NCBI GenBank assembly: GCA_900544685.1
Contig: UQWA01000004.1
Coordinates: 56,511-120,510, forward strand
Source of the DNA: an uncultured Lachnospiraceae bacterium
GTDB lineage: Bacteria; Bacillota; Clostridia; Lachnospirales; Lachnospiraceae
Length of the DNA stretch: 64,000 nt
Reading direction: 5' to 3'
The notes beneath the pieces were generated by a model that was not told the DNA's origin, ran no database searches, and saw only the letters and a program-made list of their open reading frames with translations. This document shows, one piece after another, positions 37,232-46,442 of the stretch; position 1 is the stretch's first letter, and every line of letters begins with the position of its first letter. Position numbers and translations under genes: made by a program.

Positions 37232-37978
37232 TTACTTTTCTCCGCCTACCAAAAACTGAGGTGTCAGTTTGTTCAACTCTCGATCCATGGATGCTCTGGA
37301 AATTTCACTGATATCCGGCAGTGCAAACACTTTGGAAAAACCAATTTCCATCATATAATCCAGATCCCATGCAGGACGCTTTTTGTCACTCATAAACAGC
37401 TTGCTGCTAAGTTCTTTCCCTGTTTCCACATCTTCGTGAGCATGAATGCCTCTTCCATATTTTTTCCACATGGCAGCATCGTGTGCCTCATAAAGTTTTT
37501 TCTTTTCTTCATCATAAAGATGCAGATACCAGCAGGCATCCGATACCAGGAGACGTCCACCTTTTTTCAGTACACGCAGCCACTCTCTGTAAGCCTTCTG
37601 TGGGTCGTCCAGCGTCCATGTAATATTTCTGCAGATCACCATATCAAAGGTCTCGTCCGGAAATTGCAGATTATGGCAGTCCATGGTCATCAGATCCGCA
37701 GACAAACCGGCTGCCTTCACATTTTCCCTGGCTTCATGAATCATATTTTCCGTGATATCGATTCCTGTCACGTGATGTCCTTCTTTTCCCAGTGTTACTT
37801 CAAAAAATCCCGGTCCGCATCCCACATCCAGTATTTCCAGATGTTCTTTTTCCGGCGCATGTTCCAGAATCAGATTCTTCCAGTTTTCTGCCGTTTCACT
37901 CTGTAATTCTGCTTTGATTCCTTCACTGTAAATACCGGCTTCCCCTTCCCAGTACTCTTTGATTTTATCGTTTTGCAT
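37232..37978 (-). CDS. Class I SAM methyltransferase (second of tandem pair)
   Basis: 248 aa. SAM-binding motif I LEILDVGCGPGFFEV, the acidic residue of VTGIDITENM, motif II ICRNITWTLDDPQKAYREWLRVLKKGG. UbiE/Methyltransf_11 type. It resembles the neighbour encoded upstream, most clearly in WTL-DP-KA-R-W--VLK-GG, so the two are paralogues, probably from a tandem duplication. Substrate unknown; presence in a cobalamin-riboswitch operon between a binding protein and an exporter-fold ABC pair suggests modification of the transported ligand or chelator. Confidence 0.85.
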   Translation of the reverse strand: MQNDKIKEYWEGEAGIYSEGIKAELQSETAENWKNLILEHAPEKEHLEILDVGCGPGFFEVTLGKEGHHVTGIDITENMIHEARENVKAAGLSADLMTMDCHNLQFPDETFDMVICRNITWTLDDPQKAYREWLRVLKKGGRLLVSDACWYLHLYDEEKKKLYEAHDAAMWKKYGRGIHAHEDVETGKELSSKLFMSDKKRPAWDLDYMMEIGFSKVFALPDISEISRASMDRELNKLTPQFLVGGEK

Positions 37979-37979
37979 G

Positions 37980-38732
37980 TCACTCCTCCTTCTTTGTGGC
38001 TACTACAATAAATTTTTTTCCCTGGTATCCGTATTTCCAGAAATCCATCGTCCATGGGCTGTTCAGCCATCGATTCTCTCTGATCCGGATTCTTGCAAAG
38101 CGTACCTTTTTCAATGCCTGAAAATCCGCTTCCGGGCGCTTCTGCGACGTAAATGGCAATTTTTTATAAATTCCGCTGCTTTCTTTTTCATCAGATTCAT
38201 ATGTTTTTCTTTCTGTAACATAAATAAGAAAATCAGCAATTTTCATACGAATCTTATTTTTTAATGTGGGTTCTGTGGTGCGATAATCTCCATCAAAATA
38301 AATAATCTTTCCGCCCGGTTTCAATACATCTTTCCAGCGCCTGAAAGCTTTTTCCGGGTCATACAGCGTCCATACCGCATCTCTGGAAAGTATCACATCA
38401 TAACTCTGTTCCTGTTCCAATGGCAGAGTGACGCCATCTTCCTGACAGATTTCCACCGCCTGATGATAATGCTGCATATTTCTTCTGGCTTTTTCCACCA
38501 TTCCTGCTGAGCCATCGACTGCCCTCACCTCATGGCCCAGGCGCGCCGCTATAATACTCATAAACCCCGGTCCACAGCCCACTTCTAAAACACGAAGGGG
38601 CTCAGGTCCAAGAAGTCTTTTCAGCTCTTTTGTCCAGTAAGATACCGTTCTTTTGCTGCTCAATTGTCTTTGAATGATATCATCATAATCATCGGACGCT
38701 TCTGTCCATTTATTTTCTATTTCCTCAAACAT
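37980..38732 (-). CDS. Class I SAM methyltransferase (first of tandem pair)
   Basis: 250 aa. Motif I LRVLEVGCGPGFMSI, VRAVDGSAGMVEKAR, and SRDAVWTLYDPEKAFRRWKDVLKPGGKI. The C-terminus has a distinct basic segment (KLPFTSQKRPEADFQALKKVRFARIRIRE). It lies three bases downstream of the binding-protein gene and one base before its paralogue. No known corrin, siderophore or menaquinone methyltransferase signature beyond the general fold. Confidence 0.85.
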   Translation of the reverse strand: MFEEIENKWTEASDDYDDIIQRQLSSKRTVSYWTKELKRLLGPEPLRVLEVGCGPGFMSIIAARLGHEVRAVDGSAGMVEKARRNMQHYHQAVEICQEDGVTLPLEQEQSYDVILSRDAVWTLYDPEKAFRRWKDVLKPGGKIIYFDGDYRTTEPTLKNKIRMKIADFLIYVTERKTYESDEKESSGIYKKLPFTSQKRPEADFQALKKVRFARIRIRENRWLNSPWTMDFWKYGYQGKKFIVVATKKEE

Positions 38733-38735
38733 ATT

Positions 38736-40304
38736 TTACTCCACTACATCCATCGCTGCCCAGTTAACACCTTCATAGGCAGTCGGTGCAAGTTCCACAT
38801 TCGTCAGTCTGGTATTGTTATAGATATAATCACGGTTTGGATAATACAGCGGTATCGTGACTGCCTGATCATTGATACGTGTCAGAATCTTATCGTATAA
38901 TGCAGTACGTTCTTCTTCATCCTGTGTCTTTAATACTTCTCCGAGATCATTGCTCAGTTCTTCGTCATACCAGTTTACTGCCTTTGCTCCATCCGGTGCA
39001 TAGAACATACCTTTCAGGAAACCATGAGGCATCCAGGAATCTTCATAGCTGCGATAAATACACAAATCATAATCTCTGGTGGACCAGATAGCATCATAGT
39101 AAGCTGCGGATTCTTCTTCTACCAGTTCAATTCCCACGCCGATCTTTTCATATTCTGATTTTAGGAATTCACACAGGGATTTCCAGGAAGCGTATTCTTC
39201 TGTCTGGAATACCAGTCTGAGCGTCAGCGGTTCTCCATCTTTTTCTACAATACCGTCTCCGTCTGTATCTTCATATCCCGCTTCTTTTAACAGTTCTTTT
39301 GCTTTATCTGCATCATATGGATAACCTTTACTGTTTTCTTCTGTCACATAAGGAACGGTCGGAGACAGCAGACCAGTTGCCGGATTGCCATAACCATCTA
39401 ACAAATCATTTACAATACTTTCATTATTTGTTGCATAATTCAGCGCCTGACGCACATTTATGTCCTGGAGCGCCGGTGTATCATAATTCTCAATTAAATA
39501 AAATGATAAAGTAGAAATCTGCTGTTCTGTAGATAAGTTCTCATCTGCCTGAATAATACTGTAACTTTCAGATGGGATATCCTGGAGGTTCAGATCTGCC
39601 TCTCCACTCTGAAGTGCCATCACTCTGGCATCTCCGTCAACCACCTGTTTCAGAACAACTTTATCAACCTTTGGTTTCTCTCCATAATAATTTGGATTTG
39701 GTACCAGAACGACCTCCTGACCACTCTCATAGCTGTCGATCATCCACATTCCGGTACCCACTTCCTGATAAAATTCTCCGTCTTCATCCAGTGCACTTTC
39801 ACAGGTGAAACGGAATGGTCTTGGATAAGTAAATTCAATCAGCAGTGTATAGCAAGGTTCTGCAAACTTAAATTCCACAGTATCATCATCTACTTTTGTA
39901 ACACTTTCCAGTTTTGTTGAAAAGTTGCCGGTTACATCCTGTTCTACCCATCTGTTGTAATTCCAGATCACATTATCTGCATTAAACTCTGTGCCGTCTG
40001 AGAATTTTGCATCTTTTCTTAAATGGAATGTATAGGTTGTGCCATCTTCACTGATCTCCCAGGATTCTGCAAGTGCAGGTTCAATTTCCCCGTTTTCTCC
40101 ATAGCGTACCAGTGGATCATAGATCATTTCATAAAGACGGAAGTCCCCGCCGCTCTTTACAGGGTCACAAAGTTCAGGAGTAAGACCAAGGGACGTCATT
40201 GCTGTAACCACTTTCTCTCCTTCTGCCTGTACACTGCTGCCTGCCATCAAAGCTGCTGCCAGCACGCCCAATGATACCAGTTTTACTACGTTTCGTTTCT
40301 TCAT
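38736..40304 (-). CDS. NikA/DppA-type ABC substrate-binding protein, operon 1
   Basis: 522 aa from the ATG at 40304, preceded by AAAGGAG. Signal peptide [27 protein letters not shown] with cleavage after VQA; there is no lipobox cysteine, which is unusual for a Gram-positive binding protein. The mature part is SBP family 5 (peptide/nickel): [27 protein letters not shown] and the binding-cleft region [14 protein letters not shown]. Family members bind peptides, nickel/cobalt chelates or haem. The cobalamin riboswitch upstream favours cobalt, a cobalt chelate or a corrinoid precursor. Confidence 0.88.
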   Translation of the reverse strand: MKKRNVVKLVSLGVLAAALMAGSSVQAEGEKVVTAMTSLGLTPELCDPVKSGGDFRLYEMIYDPLVRYGENGEIEPALAESWEISEDGTTYTFHLRKDAKFSDGTEFNADNVIWNYNRWVEQDVTGNFSTKLESVTKVDDDTVEFKFAEPCYTLLIEFTYPRPFRFTCESALDEDGEFYQEVGTGMWMIDSYESGQEVVLVPNPNYYGEKPKVDKVVLKQVVDGDARVMALQSGEADLNLQDIPSESYSIIQADENLSTEQQISTLSFYLIENYDTPALQDINVRQALNYATNNESIVNDLLDGYGNPATGLLSPTVPYVTEENSKGYPYDADKAKELLKEAGYEDTDGDGIVEKDGEPLTLRLVFQTEEYASWKSLCEFLKSEYEKIGVGIELVEEESAAYYDAIWSTRDYDLCIYRSYEDSWMPHGFLKGMFYAPDGAKAVNWYDEELSNDLGEVLKTQDEEERTALYDKILTRINDQAVTIPLYYPNRDYIYNNTRLTNVELAPTAYEGVNWAAMDVVE

Positions 40305-40336
40305 TTCTTCCTCTCCTTTATGTTTGTTTTCTATTT

Positions 40337-41275
40337 TTACAGCATGTGACATGCCGCAAAATGTCCTTTCTCAATTTCTGTCAGTTCCGGTATCTGCTCT
40401 TTGCATATCTTTGTACATTTACTGCACCTGCTCTGATATGGACAGCCCTGTTCCGGAATGGTATCGGAAAACATCTTCTTTTCCTGTAATCCGATTCTTC
40501 GCATTCTCGGTTCTTTCACAGGAATGGAATCAAACAGATCTACTGTATACGGATGTATTGCTGTCTCTTTTAATCTGTCCGTATGATCAATAAATTCAAC
40601 CACTCGTCCCTGATACATAATTGCCACCTCTTTGCAGAGATATGGAACATTGGACAAATCGTGAGTGATCAGTAAATAGGTCATCTCATATTTTTCCTGC
40701 AGTTCATTTAACAGATGCAGTATCTGCTTTCGTATCGAATAATCCAGACTGGATACCGGTTCGTCACAGATCACAAGTTTCGGTTTTAATACCAATGCTC
40801 TTGCAATATTGGCTCTCTGACATTGTCCGCCTGAAATCTGTCTGACATAACGGTTGCGAATATCAGGATCCAGCCCCGTCTGAATCAATGCTTCCTTTAC
40901 CCGATCTTCATACTCATCTGCTTCCAGTTTTTCATGTAATTTCAGGATTTCCAGAATGTTTTCCCCGATCGTGTATCCAGGATCAAATACACCACTACTG
41001 CTTTGAAAAATCATCTGAAGATTCTTGCGATATGGACGGAACTGTTTTTCGGAAAAATCCTGCATTTCCTGTCCCTGGAACCAAAATTTTCCATCTGTCG
41101 GCTTTTCCAGACCGGCAATCAACTTTCCAAATGTCGTTTTTCCACTTCCGCTTTCACCGATCAGAGCCATAGATGATCCGGCATGGATTTCCAGACTTAC
41201 ATCATCCACTGCTTTCACAATTTTTTTCTTGCCATAATATTTTTTTAAATGTTCTGTCTTTAGTAACGTACTCAT
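40337..41275 (-). CDS. Peptide/nickel-type ABC ATPase (DppF/NikE-like), operon 1
   Basis: 312 aa. Walker [14 protein letters not shown], signature [15 protein letters not shown], Walker [13 protein letters not shown], switch LLITHDLS. The C-terminal oligopeptide-type extension has four cysteines ([20 protein letters not shown]), which in this family hold an Fe-S cluster. Pairs with the next ATPase upstream to power the two permeases. 32 bases separate it from the binding-protein gene downstream. Confidence 0.92.
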   Translation of the reverse strand: MSTLLKTEHLKKYYGKKKIVKAVDDVSLEIHAGSSMALIGESGSGKTTFGKLIAGLEKPTDGKFWFQGQEMQDFSEKQFRPYRKNLQMIFQSSSGVFDPGYTIGENILEILKLHEKLEADEYEDRVKEALIQTGLDPDIRNRYVRQISGGQCQRANIARALVLKPKLVICDEPVSSLDYSIRKQILHLLNELQEKYEMTYLLITHDLSNVPYLCKEVAIMYQGRVVEFIDHTDRLKETAIHPYTVDLFDSIPVKEPRMRRIGLQEKKMFSDTIPEQGCPYQSRCSKCTKICKEQIPELTEIEKGHFAACHML

Positions 41276-41284
41276 ATTTTTCCC

Positions 41285-42076
41285 CTATAAAACAGCATCC
41301 AGCAGTTTTTTTGTGTATGGATGCTGTGGATGATAAAAGATATTTTCGACTGTTCCGTTTTCCACAATTTCTCCGTCTTTCATAATCGAAACATCATCTG
41401 CGATTTCTGCCACCACACCCAGATCATGGGTAATAAATAACACACCCAGATTTTCTTTTCTGGATAACTGATAGATTTCTTCCAGAATCTGCTTCTGCAC
41501 GGTTACATCTAATGCCGTCGTCGGCTCATCTGCAATCAGGTAATCCGGTTTCATGGACATGGCAATAGCGATCATAACCCTCTGACACATGCCTCCTGAC
41601 AATTCGTATGGTTTTTTCTTCATCAGTTCTTCCGGATCCCGCAGATTCATCATCCTTAGATTCTCCAGGGCAATTTCTCTTGCCTGTTTCTTGCTCATTC
41701 TGTGATGTTTTCTTAAACCTTCCAGAAGCAATTGTTCCACTGTAAAAAGAGGATCAAGCGCTGCCGTCGGATCCTGGAAAATCATTCCGATTTTGTCTCC
41801 GTATAACTGTCGCTTTTCTTTTCCCGGCAACTTCAGAAGGCTCTTTTCATTCAGTGTCACATCTCCGGATATCACCCTTCCATTTCCTGCAAGCAGATTC
41901 ATAATGGTCAGAGACGTAACCGACTTTCCACTTCCGCTTTCTCCTACCAGTGCATGAATCCTCCCCCTTTTTACTTCCAGACTGACATCTTTTACTGCAT
42001 GCACCATTCCGTGAGAGGTCTGAAACTCCACATGCAATCCTTTTACCTTCAGGACATCATTTTTCGGCTGTTCCAT
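41285..42076 (-). CDS. Peptide/nickel-type ABC ATPase (DppD/NikD-like), operon 1
   Basis: 263 aa from the ATG at 42076, which overlaps the upstream permease end by 20 bases. Walker A GESGSGKSVTSLTIM, signature LSGGMCQRVMIAIAM, Walker B YLIADEPTTALD, switch LFITHDLG. It ends soon after the core (QHPYTKKLLDAVL), lacking the cysteine-bearing extension that its partner keeps; NikD-type short forms look the same. Confidence 0.92.
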   Translation of the reverse strand: MEQPKNDVLKVKGLHVEFQTSHGMVHAVKDVSLEVKRGRIHALVGESGSGKSVTSLTIMNLLAGNGRVISGDVTLNEKSLLKLPGKEKRQLYGDKIGMIFQDPTAALDPLFTVEQLLLEGLRKHHRMSKKQAREIALENLRMMNLRDPEELMKKKPYELSGGMCQRVMIAIAMSMKPDYLIADEPTTALDVTVQKQILEEIYQLSRKENLGVLFITHDLGVVAEIADDVSIMKDGEIVENGTVENIFYHPQHPYTKKLLDAVL

Positions 42077-42920
42077 TCTGTATTCCCTCCCCCAGATAAT
42101 TAAATGCCAGCACAATGATCATAATCAGTATGCCCGGATAAAACATCAGACTTGGATAAGTCTGGATATAACTTTTACTGTCACTGAGCATGATCCCCCA
42201 CTCCGGTGTCGGTGCCTGCACACCCAGACCGATAAAGGAAAAGCCGGCGATAGACAGAATAATCGAACCGATTTCCATAGTTGCCAGGGCAATCACAGAC
42301 GGCAAGATATTTCTTAATATATGTCTGAATATAATTCTGGCATGACCACAGCCGCCGGCTTTTAATGCAGTCATATAATTTTTATTTTTTTCCTGAAGCG
42401 TCAATGCACGGGCAAGTCTGGCATATTCTGCCCAGGATACAACCGATAAGGACAGGATCAGATGTACGCCGCTGGCTCCCATAGTTCCTGCTATGGCAAG
42501 TGCCACTATAAAAACCGGCATAGCCATAAATACATCAATGATTCTCATAATCACAGAATCAATTTTTCCACCTACATATCCGGCAAACAGCCCGATCGGC
42601 ACACCAACACATATCGTAATCATAAGTACTGTGAAGCTGTAACTCAGTGAATAGCGGCTGCCCCAGAGAAGTCTTGATAAAATACATCTTCCCAGCTGAT
42701 CCGTACCTAAAGGATATGCCGCAGACGGACCTTTTAGTTTTATCGTAACATCCACCAACAGTGGATCATGCGGTGCCAGCACAGGTGCCAAAATAGCTGC
42801 CACTGCAAAAATGATTACTACGATGAATCCTATTTTTGTTTTTGGTGACTGGAATACCTGTTTCCAATACAGATTTTGAATCATGCTTTTTTCTGTTTTT
42901 TGCGCTCTTCTGCTTCTCAT
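42057..42920 (-). CDS. Peptide/nickel-type ABC permease (DppC/NikC-like), operon 1
   Basis: 287 aa, about six membrane segments. Extended N-terminus with the OppC-type motif (LAPHDPLLVDVTIKLKGPSAAYPLGTDQLGRCILSRLLWGSRYSL) and the EAA loop (LKAGGCGHARIIFRHILRNILPSVI). Start at 42920; an ATG 12 codons later is possible. 15 bases from the first permease gene. Confidence 0.92.
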   Translation of the reverse strand: MRSRRAQKTEKSMIQNLYWKQVFQSPKTKIGFIVVIIFAVAAILAPVLAPHDPLLVDVTIKLKGPSAAYPLGTDQLGRCILSRLLWGSRYSLSYSFTVLMITICVGVPIGLFAGYVGGKIDSVIMRIIDVFMAMPVFIVALAIAGTMGASGVHLILSLSVVSWAEYARLARALTLQEKNKNYMTALKAGGCGHARIIFRHILRNILPSVIALATMEIGSIILSIAGFSFIGLGVQAPTPEWGIMLSDSKSYIQTYPSLMFYPGILIMIIVLAFNYLGEGIQNGTAEK

Positions 42921-42935
42921 TCTATGCCTTCTCCT

Positions 42936-43871
42936 TTACTTTAACTGAATTCGCCGGTCAATCGCAGAATAGGCGATATCCACAAGGAAATTCAGTACCA
43001 CAATACCCACTGCCAGAATAAAGATAAAACATTGCAGCACCGGAGTATCTTTTGTGGTCACGGATTTCAATGCAAGATTTCCGATTCCCTGAATGGAAAA
43101 AATGCTTTCTATCACAGCTGATCCACAGAAAAAGCCGATTACCATCGATACCAGACGTGTCATCACAGGAATCAGAATATTTTTCAACCCGTGACGCAAA
43201 ATCACATTGACAGAGGACAAGCCCTTTGCTCTGCTGGCACGTATGTAATCCTGCTTCAGTACCTGTATCATATTTGTCCGGATCAGTCTTGTCATAATTC
43301 CAAAAGAACTGATGTCCATGGCAAATGCCGCAAGAATCGGGATGCCTCCGGCATTTCCTCCGATTACAGAGATGACTTTTAACTTTACTCCAAATATATA
43401 GAGCAGCATCAGGCCAATCCAGAAGGATGGCATGGATACACTGAGTGACGATAAAATACGAACGACTTTATCCAGAAATCTGTTTTCATACATTGCCGAC
43501 AGAATTCCAAGGGGAATCGATACAATCAGTAGCAATAAAAACGACGTAACCGCCAGTTTAAACGTCTGTGGAAAATATCTTTTTAATTCCTCAAAAGCCG
43601 GTTTTCTGGTGGAATATGATTTTCCAAAATCACCATGCAGTGCCTGATTCAGCCATTTTCCATACTGCACCAACACCGGTTGATCCAATCCTTCCGCATG
43701 CCGCACTTCTTCTACCTGCTCCGGAGACGGATGTTCATATTTTTGCTCCGCCAGTACTCTGGCCGCATCACCTGCTGATATAAAACTCAGCATAAAAATA
43801 ATGAATGTAACCGCCAGAACTACCGGAATCATAAATATAAAACGTTTTGCAATTACCTTTCCCATCTTCAT
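42936..43871 (-). CDS. Peptide/nickel-type ABC permease (DppB/NikB-like), operon 1
   Basis: 311 aa, six membrane segments. OppB-type features: GDAARVLAEQKYEHPSPEQVEEVRHAEGLDQPVLVQYGKWL before TM2 and the coupling EAA loop RASRAKGLSSVNVILRHGLKNILIPV. First gene of operon 1, about 40 bases downstream of the riboswitch terminator. AAAGAGGAG precedes the ATG. Confidence 0.92.
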   Translation of the reverse strand: MKMGKVIAKRFIFMIPVVLAVTFIIFMLSFISAGDAARVLAEQKYEHPSPEQVEEVRHAEGLDQPVLVQYGKWLNQALHGDFGKSYSTRKPAFEELKRYFPQTFKLAVTSFLLLLIVSIPLGILSAMYENRFLDKVVRILSSLSVSMPSFWIGLMLLYIFGVKLKVISVIGGNAGGIPILAAFAMDISSFGIMTRLIRTNMIQVLKQDYIRASRAKGLSSVNVILRHGLKNILIPVMTRLVSMVIGFFCGSAVIESIFSIQGIGNLALKSVTTKDTPVLQCFIFILAVGIVVLNFLVDIAYSAIDRRIQLK

Positions 43872-43910
43872 TTCTCCTCTTTTTCATTTGTGAATTTTAT
43901 ATGTTCAAGA

Positions 43911-43946
43911 ATAAAAAAACTGATATGATTCGGTATCATATCAGCA
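43911..43946 (-). terminator. Terminator of cobalamin riboswitch 1
   Basis: On the minus strand CTGATATGAT pairs perfectly with ATCATATCAG around ACCGA and is followed by TTTTTTTA. It sits between the riboswitch and the first permease gene, giving a transcriptional off-switch when cobalamin binds. Confidence 0.93.
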
Positions 43947-44014
43947 CAAATACTATCTTGCCATCTCAGGCAAAGTTTATGTCTTCTGTATCCCATCCGA
44001 ATCAGAATCTTTCT

Positions 44015-44143
44015 GTCCGAAAGGCAAGTCTCCTGACTCCAGTTCTTCCTACTAACCATCTTCCCGGATTTCTCCAGTGATTTTTTGGTTTTCGTCCCTG
44101 TCACAGTAGCGGTGGCTGTTCTGGCATTTCACCAGATTCCTTA
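44015..44143 (-). promoter_or_regulatory. Cobalamin riboswitch 1
   Basis: Minus strand. The 5' core reads GGAATCTGGTGAAATGCC, then CACCGCTACTGTGA, and the 3' B12 box AGTCAGGAGACTTGCC (44023-44038). This is the expected order and spacing for the AdoCbl-class aptamer, with some departures from consensus in the central core. A perfect terminator follows 70 bases later. Low B12 should give expression of operon 1. Confidence 0.92.
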
Positions 44144-44253
44144 TTAAGTACTTTGTACACCTTTCTGACTATTCAGTTTTTTAGTTTCTGGTCTGTATCT
44201 TCCCTGCACCATCTGTTATAATAACTGTCAATACATCATAATGGAGGCTTGCT

Positions 44254-45231
44254 ATGAAACAGACATTACAATCTATCTTAACTGCATCTGATGCTGCGCT
44301 TTTTCCTGATATTTCCAAAAGCTGCAGCCAGAATTCTGTTCGCTGTATCACAGAATCTGACGTTTTTCGCTGCAATGAAGAAATCGCAGTATTTTTGCAG
44401 GATCCTGATTTTCAAAATCGTCTGTGTAAGCAGGATTTTGTGGACGTTCTGTTTGTTCTTAAAGGGAACTGCACCTGTAAATTTTATAAAACAGATCTGA
44501 CTATCTCACCGGAATCTGTCTTTTTATCCAGACATTCCTTTTGTATGATCCCTCATCAGGTAATTCATTCTTTTTCTCCTGATCAAGACTGCCAGATCCT
44601 GCATATTTTTTTCAAACTGGATTCTCTGAGAAGCCATTATTCCGATCTGATCTCAGCGAATAATACCCTTCTTCTTTTTTGTTCCAATATACTGTATCAG
44701 ACACATTACTGGAATTATCTTTATTTTTCAGTCTCCTACACTGACAGACTGGATGCCCTGCTGGCTGAAATGTACGAAGAATTCCATCATAAACAGATTT
44801 TTCATCAAAATATGCTTTATTATTCTTCTGGTATGTTTTTTACACTTATGGAACGGCAGTTACTCAACCAGATCTCTGTCTCACCCTCCAACCCACTCCG
44901 GCTAGTGCGTTATGATCAGATCTATTCTTATATCTGTGATAACTATTCTCTAACCTCTGCCAGAGAAATTGCAGAATATTTCCATATCAGTCAGTCTTAT
45001 CTCTGCAAACTGTTTCACGAAAACGGTACTACCGTTACCACAGTCATTCAGGAAATCCGGCTTCAGCATACCCGAAGTCTTCTGGAACAAAGTGACCTTT
45101 CTGTTCAGAATATTGCAGAACTGGTAGGCTATCACGATCTGACCTATTTTATCAAATTGTTCAAACGATACTTTTCGATTACCCCTTATCAATATCGAAA
45201 AAAATATCAATCATCGAAAAAACTTTCGTAA
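44254..45231 (+). CDS. AraC-family transcriptional regulator
   Basis: 325 aa. N-terminal cupin-like sensing part (about 60-130; VLKGNCTCKFYKTDLTISPESVFL) and a C-terminal AraC helix-turn-helix pair (about 225-320; SAREIAEYFHISQSYLCKLFHENGTT...VQNIAELVGYHDLTYFIKLFKRYFSITPYQYRKKY). TATAAT at 44217-44222 and GGAGG before the ATG mark its own transcript. Divergent from the cobalamin riboswitch, so it may control operon 1 as a second input, as AraC proteins do for siderophore uptake (YbtA type). No ligand is evident. Confidence 0.87.
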   Translation: MKQTLQSILTASDAALFPDISKSCSQNSVRCITESDVFRCNEEIAVFLQDPDFQNRLCKQDFVDVLFVLKGNCTCKFYKTDLTISPESVFLSRHSFCMIPHQVIHSFSPDQDCQILHIFFKLDSLRSHYSDLISANNTLLLFCSNILYQTHYWNYLYFSVSYTDRLDALLAEMYEEFHHKQIFHQNMLYYSSGMFFTLMERQLLNQISVSPSNPLRLVRYDQIYSYICDNYSLTSAREIAEYFHISQSYLCKLFHENGTTVTTVIQEIRLQHTRSLLEQSDLSVQNIAELVGYHDLTYFIKLFKRYFSITPYQYRKKYQSSKKLS

Positions 45232-45326
45232 CCAACAGTAACATCCTACCATACTTTTGTTCTTATAAAAATGGTTTGATTTTCATAAAAATCGTGTTAT
45301 TTTACACTATATAATTTCCTATTATA

Positions 45327-45365
45327 TAAAAAAAGAATCCTATCTGCCAATCTGACAAATAGGAT
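45327..45365 (-). terminator. Terminator of operon 2
   Basis: On the minus strand ATCCTAT pairs with ATAGGAT through a 16-base loop region and is followed by TCTTTTTTTATA, 12 bases after the last gene of operon 2. Confidence 0.85.
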
Positions 45366-45376
45366 CCCTGAATTTC

Positions 45377-46432
45377 TTAATCTTCATCAATCTCTGATTT
45401 TTTATGATGATGATGTCTCTTATGTTCTGCTTCTCCGCAGACAATGCAGTTCTTCACTACTTCCCCATGTTTCGTAAAATCCCAGATTCCATAGGCCACC
45501 ATCGGACTGTCTTTCATAATGCAGAGGCTGATGGTTTCGTAAAGAATGATGCCGTCCTGTCTTGCAATGCATCGGAATAATTCATTACCGAAATAGTCTT
45601 TGATATATCCCAGCACATCACCTTCCCGGAAAGTTTCTCCCGGCTGCTTTGTCGGATACCAGCATCCTTCTACCGGAGCATCTTCGTAAATGGCAGGACT
45701 GACATCAATCGGTGTCTTTTCATGACGATGTGCCTGTCCCTTAAATACGCCCAGATAGCGCAGTATGTTTTTCACATCATGCACATCTTCATCCACAAGG
45801 CTCTGACACCACTGACTGCTGTGTCCACGTTCCAGCAAAATGCTTGGAATTCCCAATGATCCTGCATAATTATATGCACCGCCTGTATTGCACTGGGATT
45901 CTACCAGAAGATCTACATGAGCAATCTCTGCCATCTCACGACTCTTTTTCACCACATAATCACTGGCATTGCCCAGACAATATACATAGGAAACCAGCCC
46001 TTCAAATCCATCCCCACAATGCAGATCAATATAGTAATCTGCAAATGGGAAAAATTCCCGTTCAACTGTATAAGCAATACGCTCCGCTGTTGTTCCAAGC
46101 ATACTTCCCGGAAATACCCGGTTCAGATTCTTGCCGTCTTCATATACAAGGCTCATGGTGCGATGCTCAAACCCACTTGGATTCATCAGGTGAATGATGA
46201 TCACCTGTCCTTTGATCTTGTCTGGTTCCAGGTCATGAGATAATTGAATCGCAGACTGAATTCCCACATATTCTGCATTGTGCACACCACCTGAAATCAA
46301 TACCGTTTCGCCGTCCTGTGTTCCGCAGATCAGTGTCACCGGAAGCTGTATGCGAGTTCCTTCTACTGATATAAATCCGTTGACTTTTTCTCCTCTTTTC
46401 GCAGTAAGTCCGCCAATTGTAAATTGTTCCAT
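45377..46432 (-). CDS. M14/aspartoacylase-family zinc hydrolase, operon 2
   Basis: 351 aa from the ATG at 46432 with AAGGAGAG upstream. Zinc ligands of the succinylglutamate desuccinylase/aspartoacylase group: His and Glu in ISGGVHNAEYVG and His in YYIDLHCGDGFEG; the catalytic Glu is in SILLERGHSSQW. A C-terminal beta domain follows (about 250-330) and the tail is His/Lys-rich (GEAEHKRHHHHKKSEIDED), which could bind metal. The family removes acyl groups from N-acyl amino acids. In this operon it may process an imported amide-linked ligand. Confidence 0.85.
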   Translation of the reverse strand: MEQFTIGGLTAKRGEKVNGFISVEGTRIQLPVTLICGTQDGETVLISGGVHNAEYVGIQSAIQLSHDLEPDKIKGQVIIIHLMNPSGFEHRTMSLVYEDGKNLNRVFPGSMLGTTAERIAYTVEREFFPFADYYIDLHCGDGFEGLVSYVYCLGNASDYVVKKSREMAEIAHVDLLVESQCNTGGAYNYAGSLGIPSILLERGHSSQWCQSLVDEDVHDVKNILRYLGVFKGQAHRHEKTPIDVSPAIYEDAPVEGCWYPTKQPGETFREGDVLGYIKDYFGNELFRCIARQDGIILYETISLCIMKDSPMVAYGIWDFTKHGEVVKNCIVCGEAEHKRHHHHKKSEIDED

Positions 46433-46442
46433 AAGTCTCTCC

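Noticed and set aside
43981..44160. An AraC-controlled divergent promoter region only, without riboswitch.
   Set aside because: The B12 box, the GGAA core and the terminator occur in the right order and spacing on the minus strand, so a cobalamin riboswitch is the better reading; AraC control may be additional.
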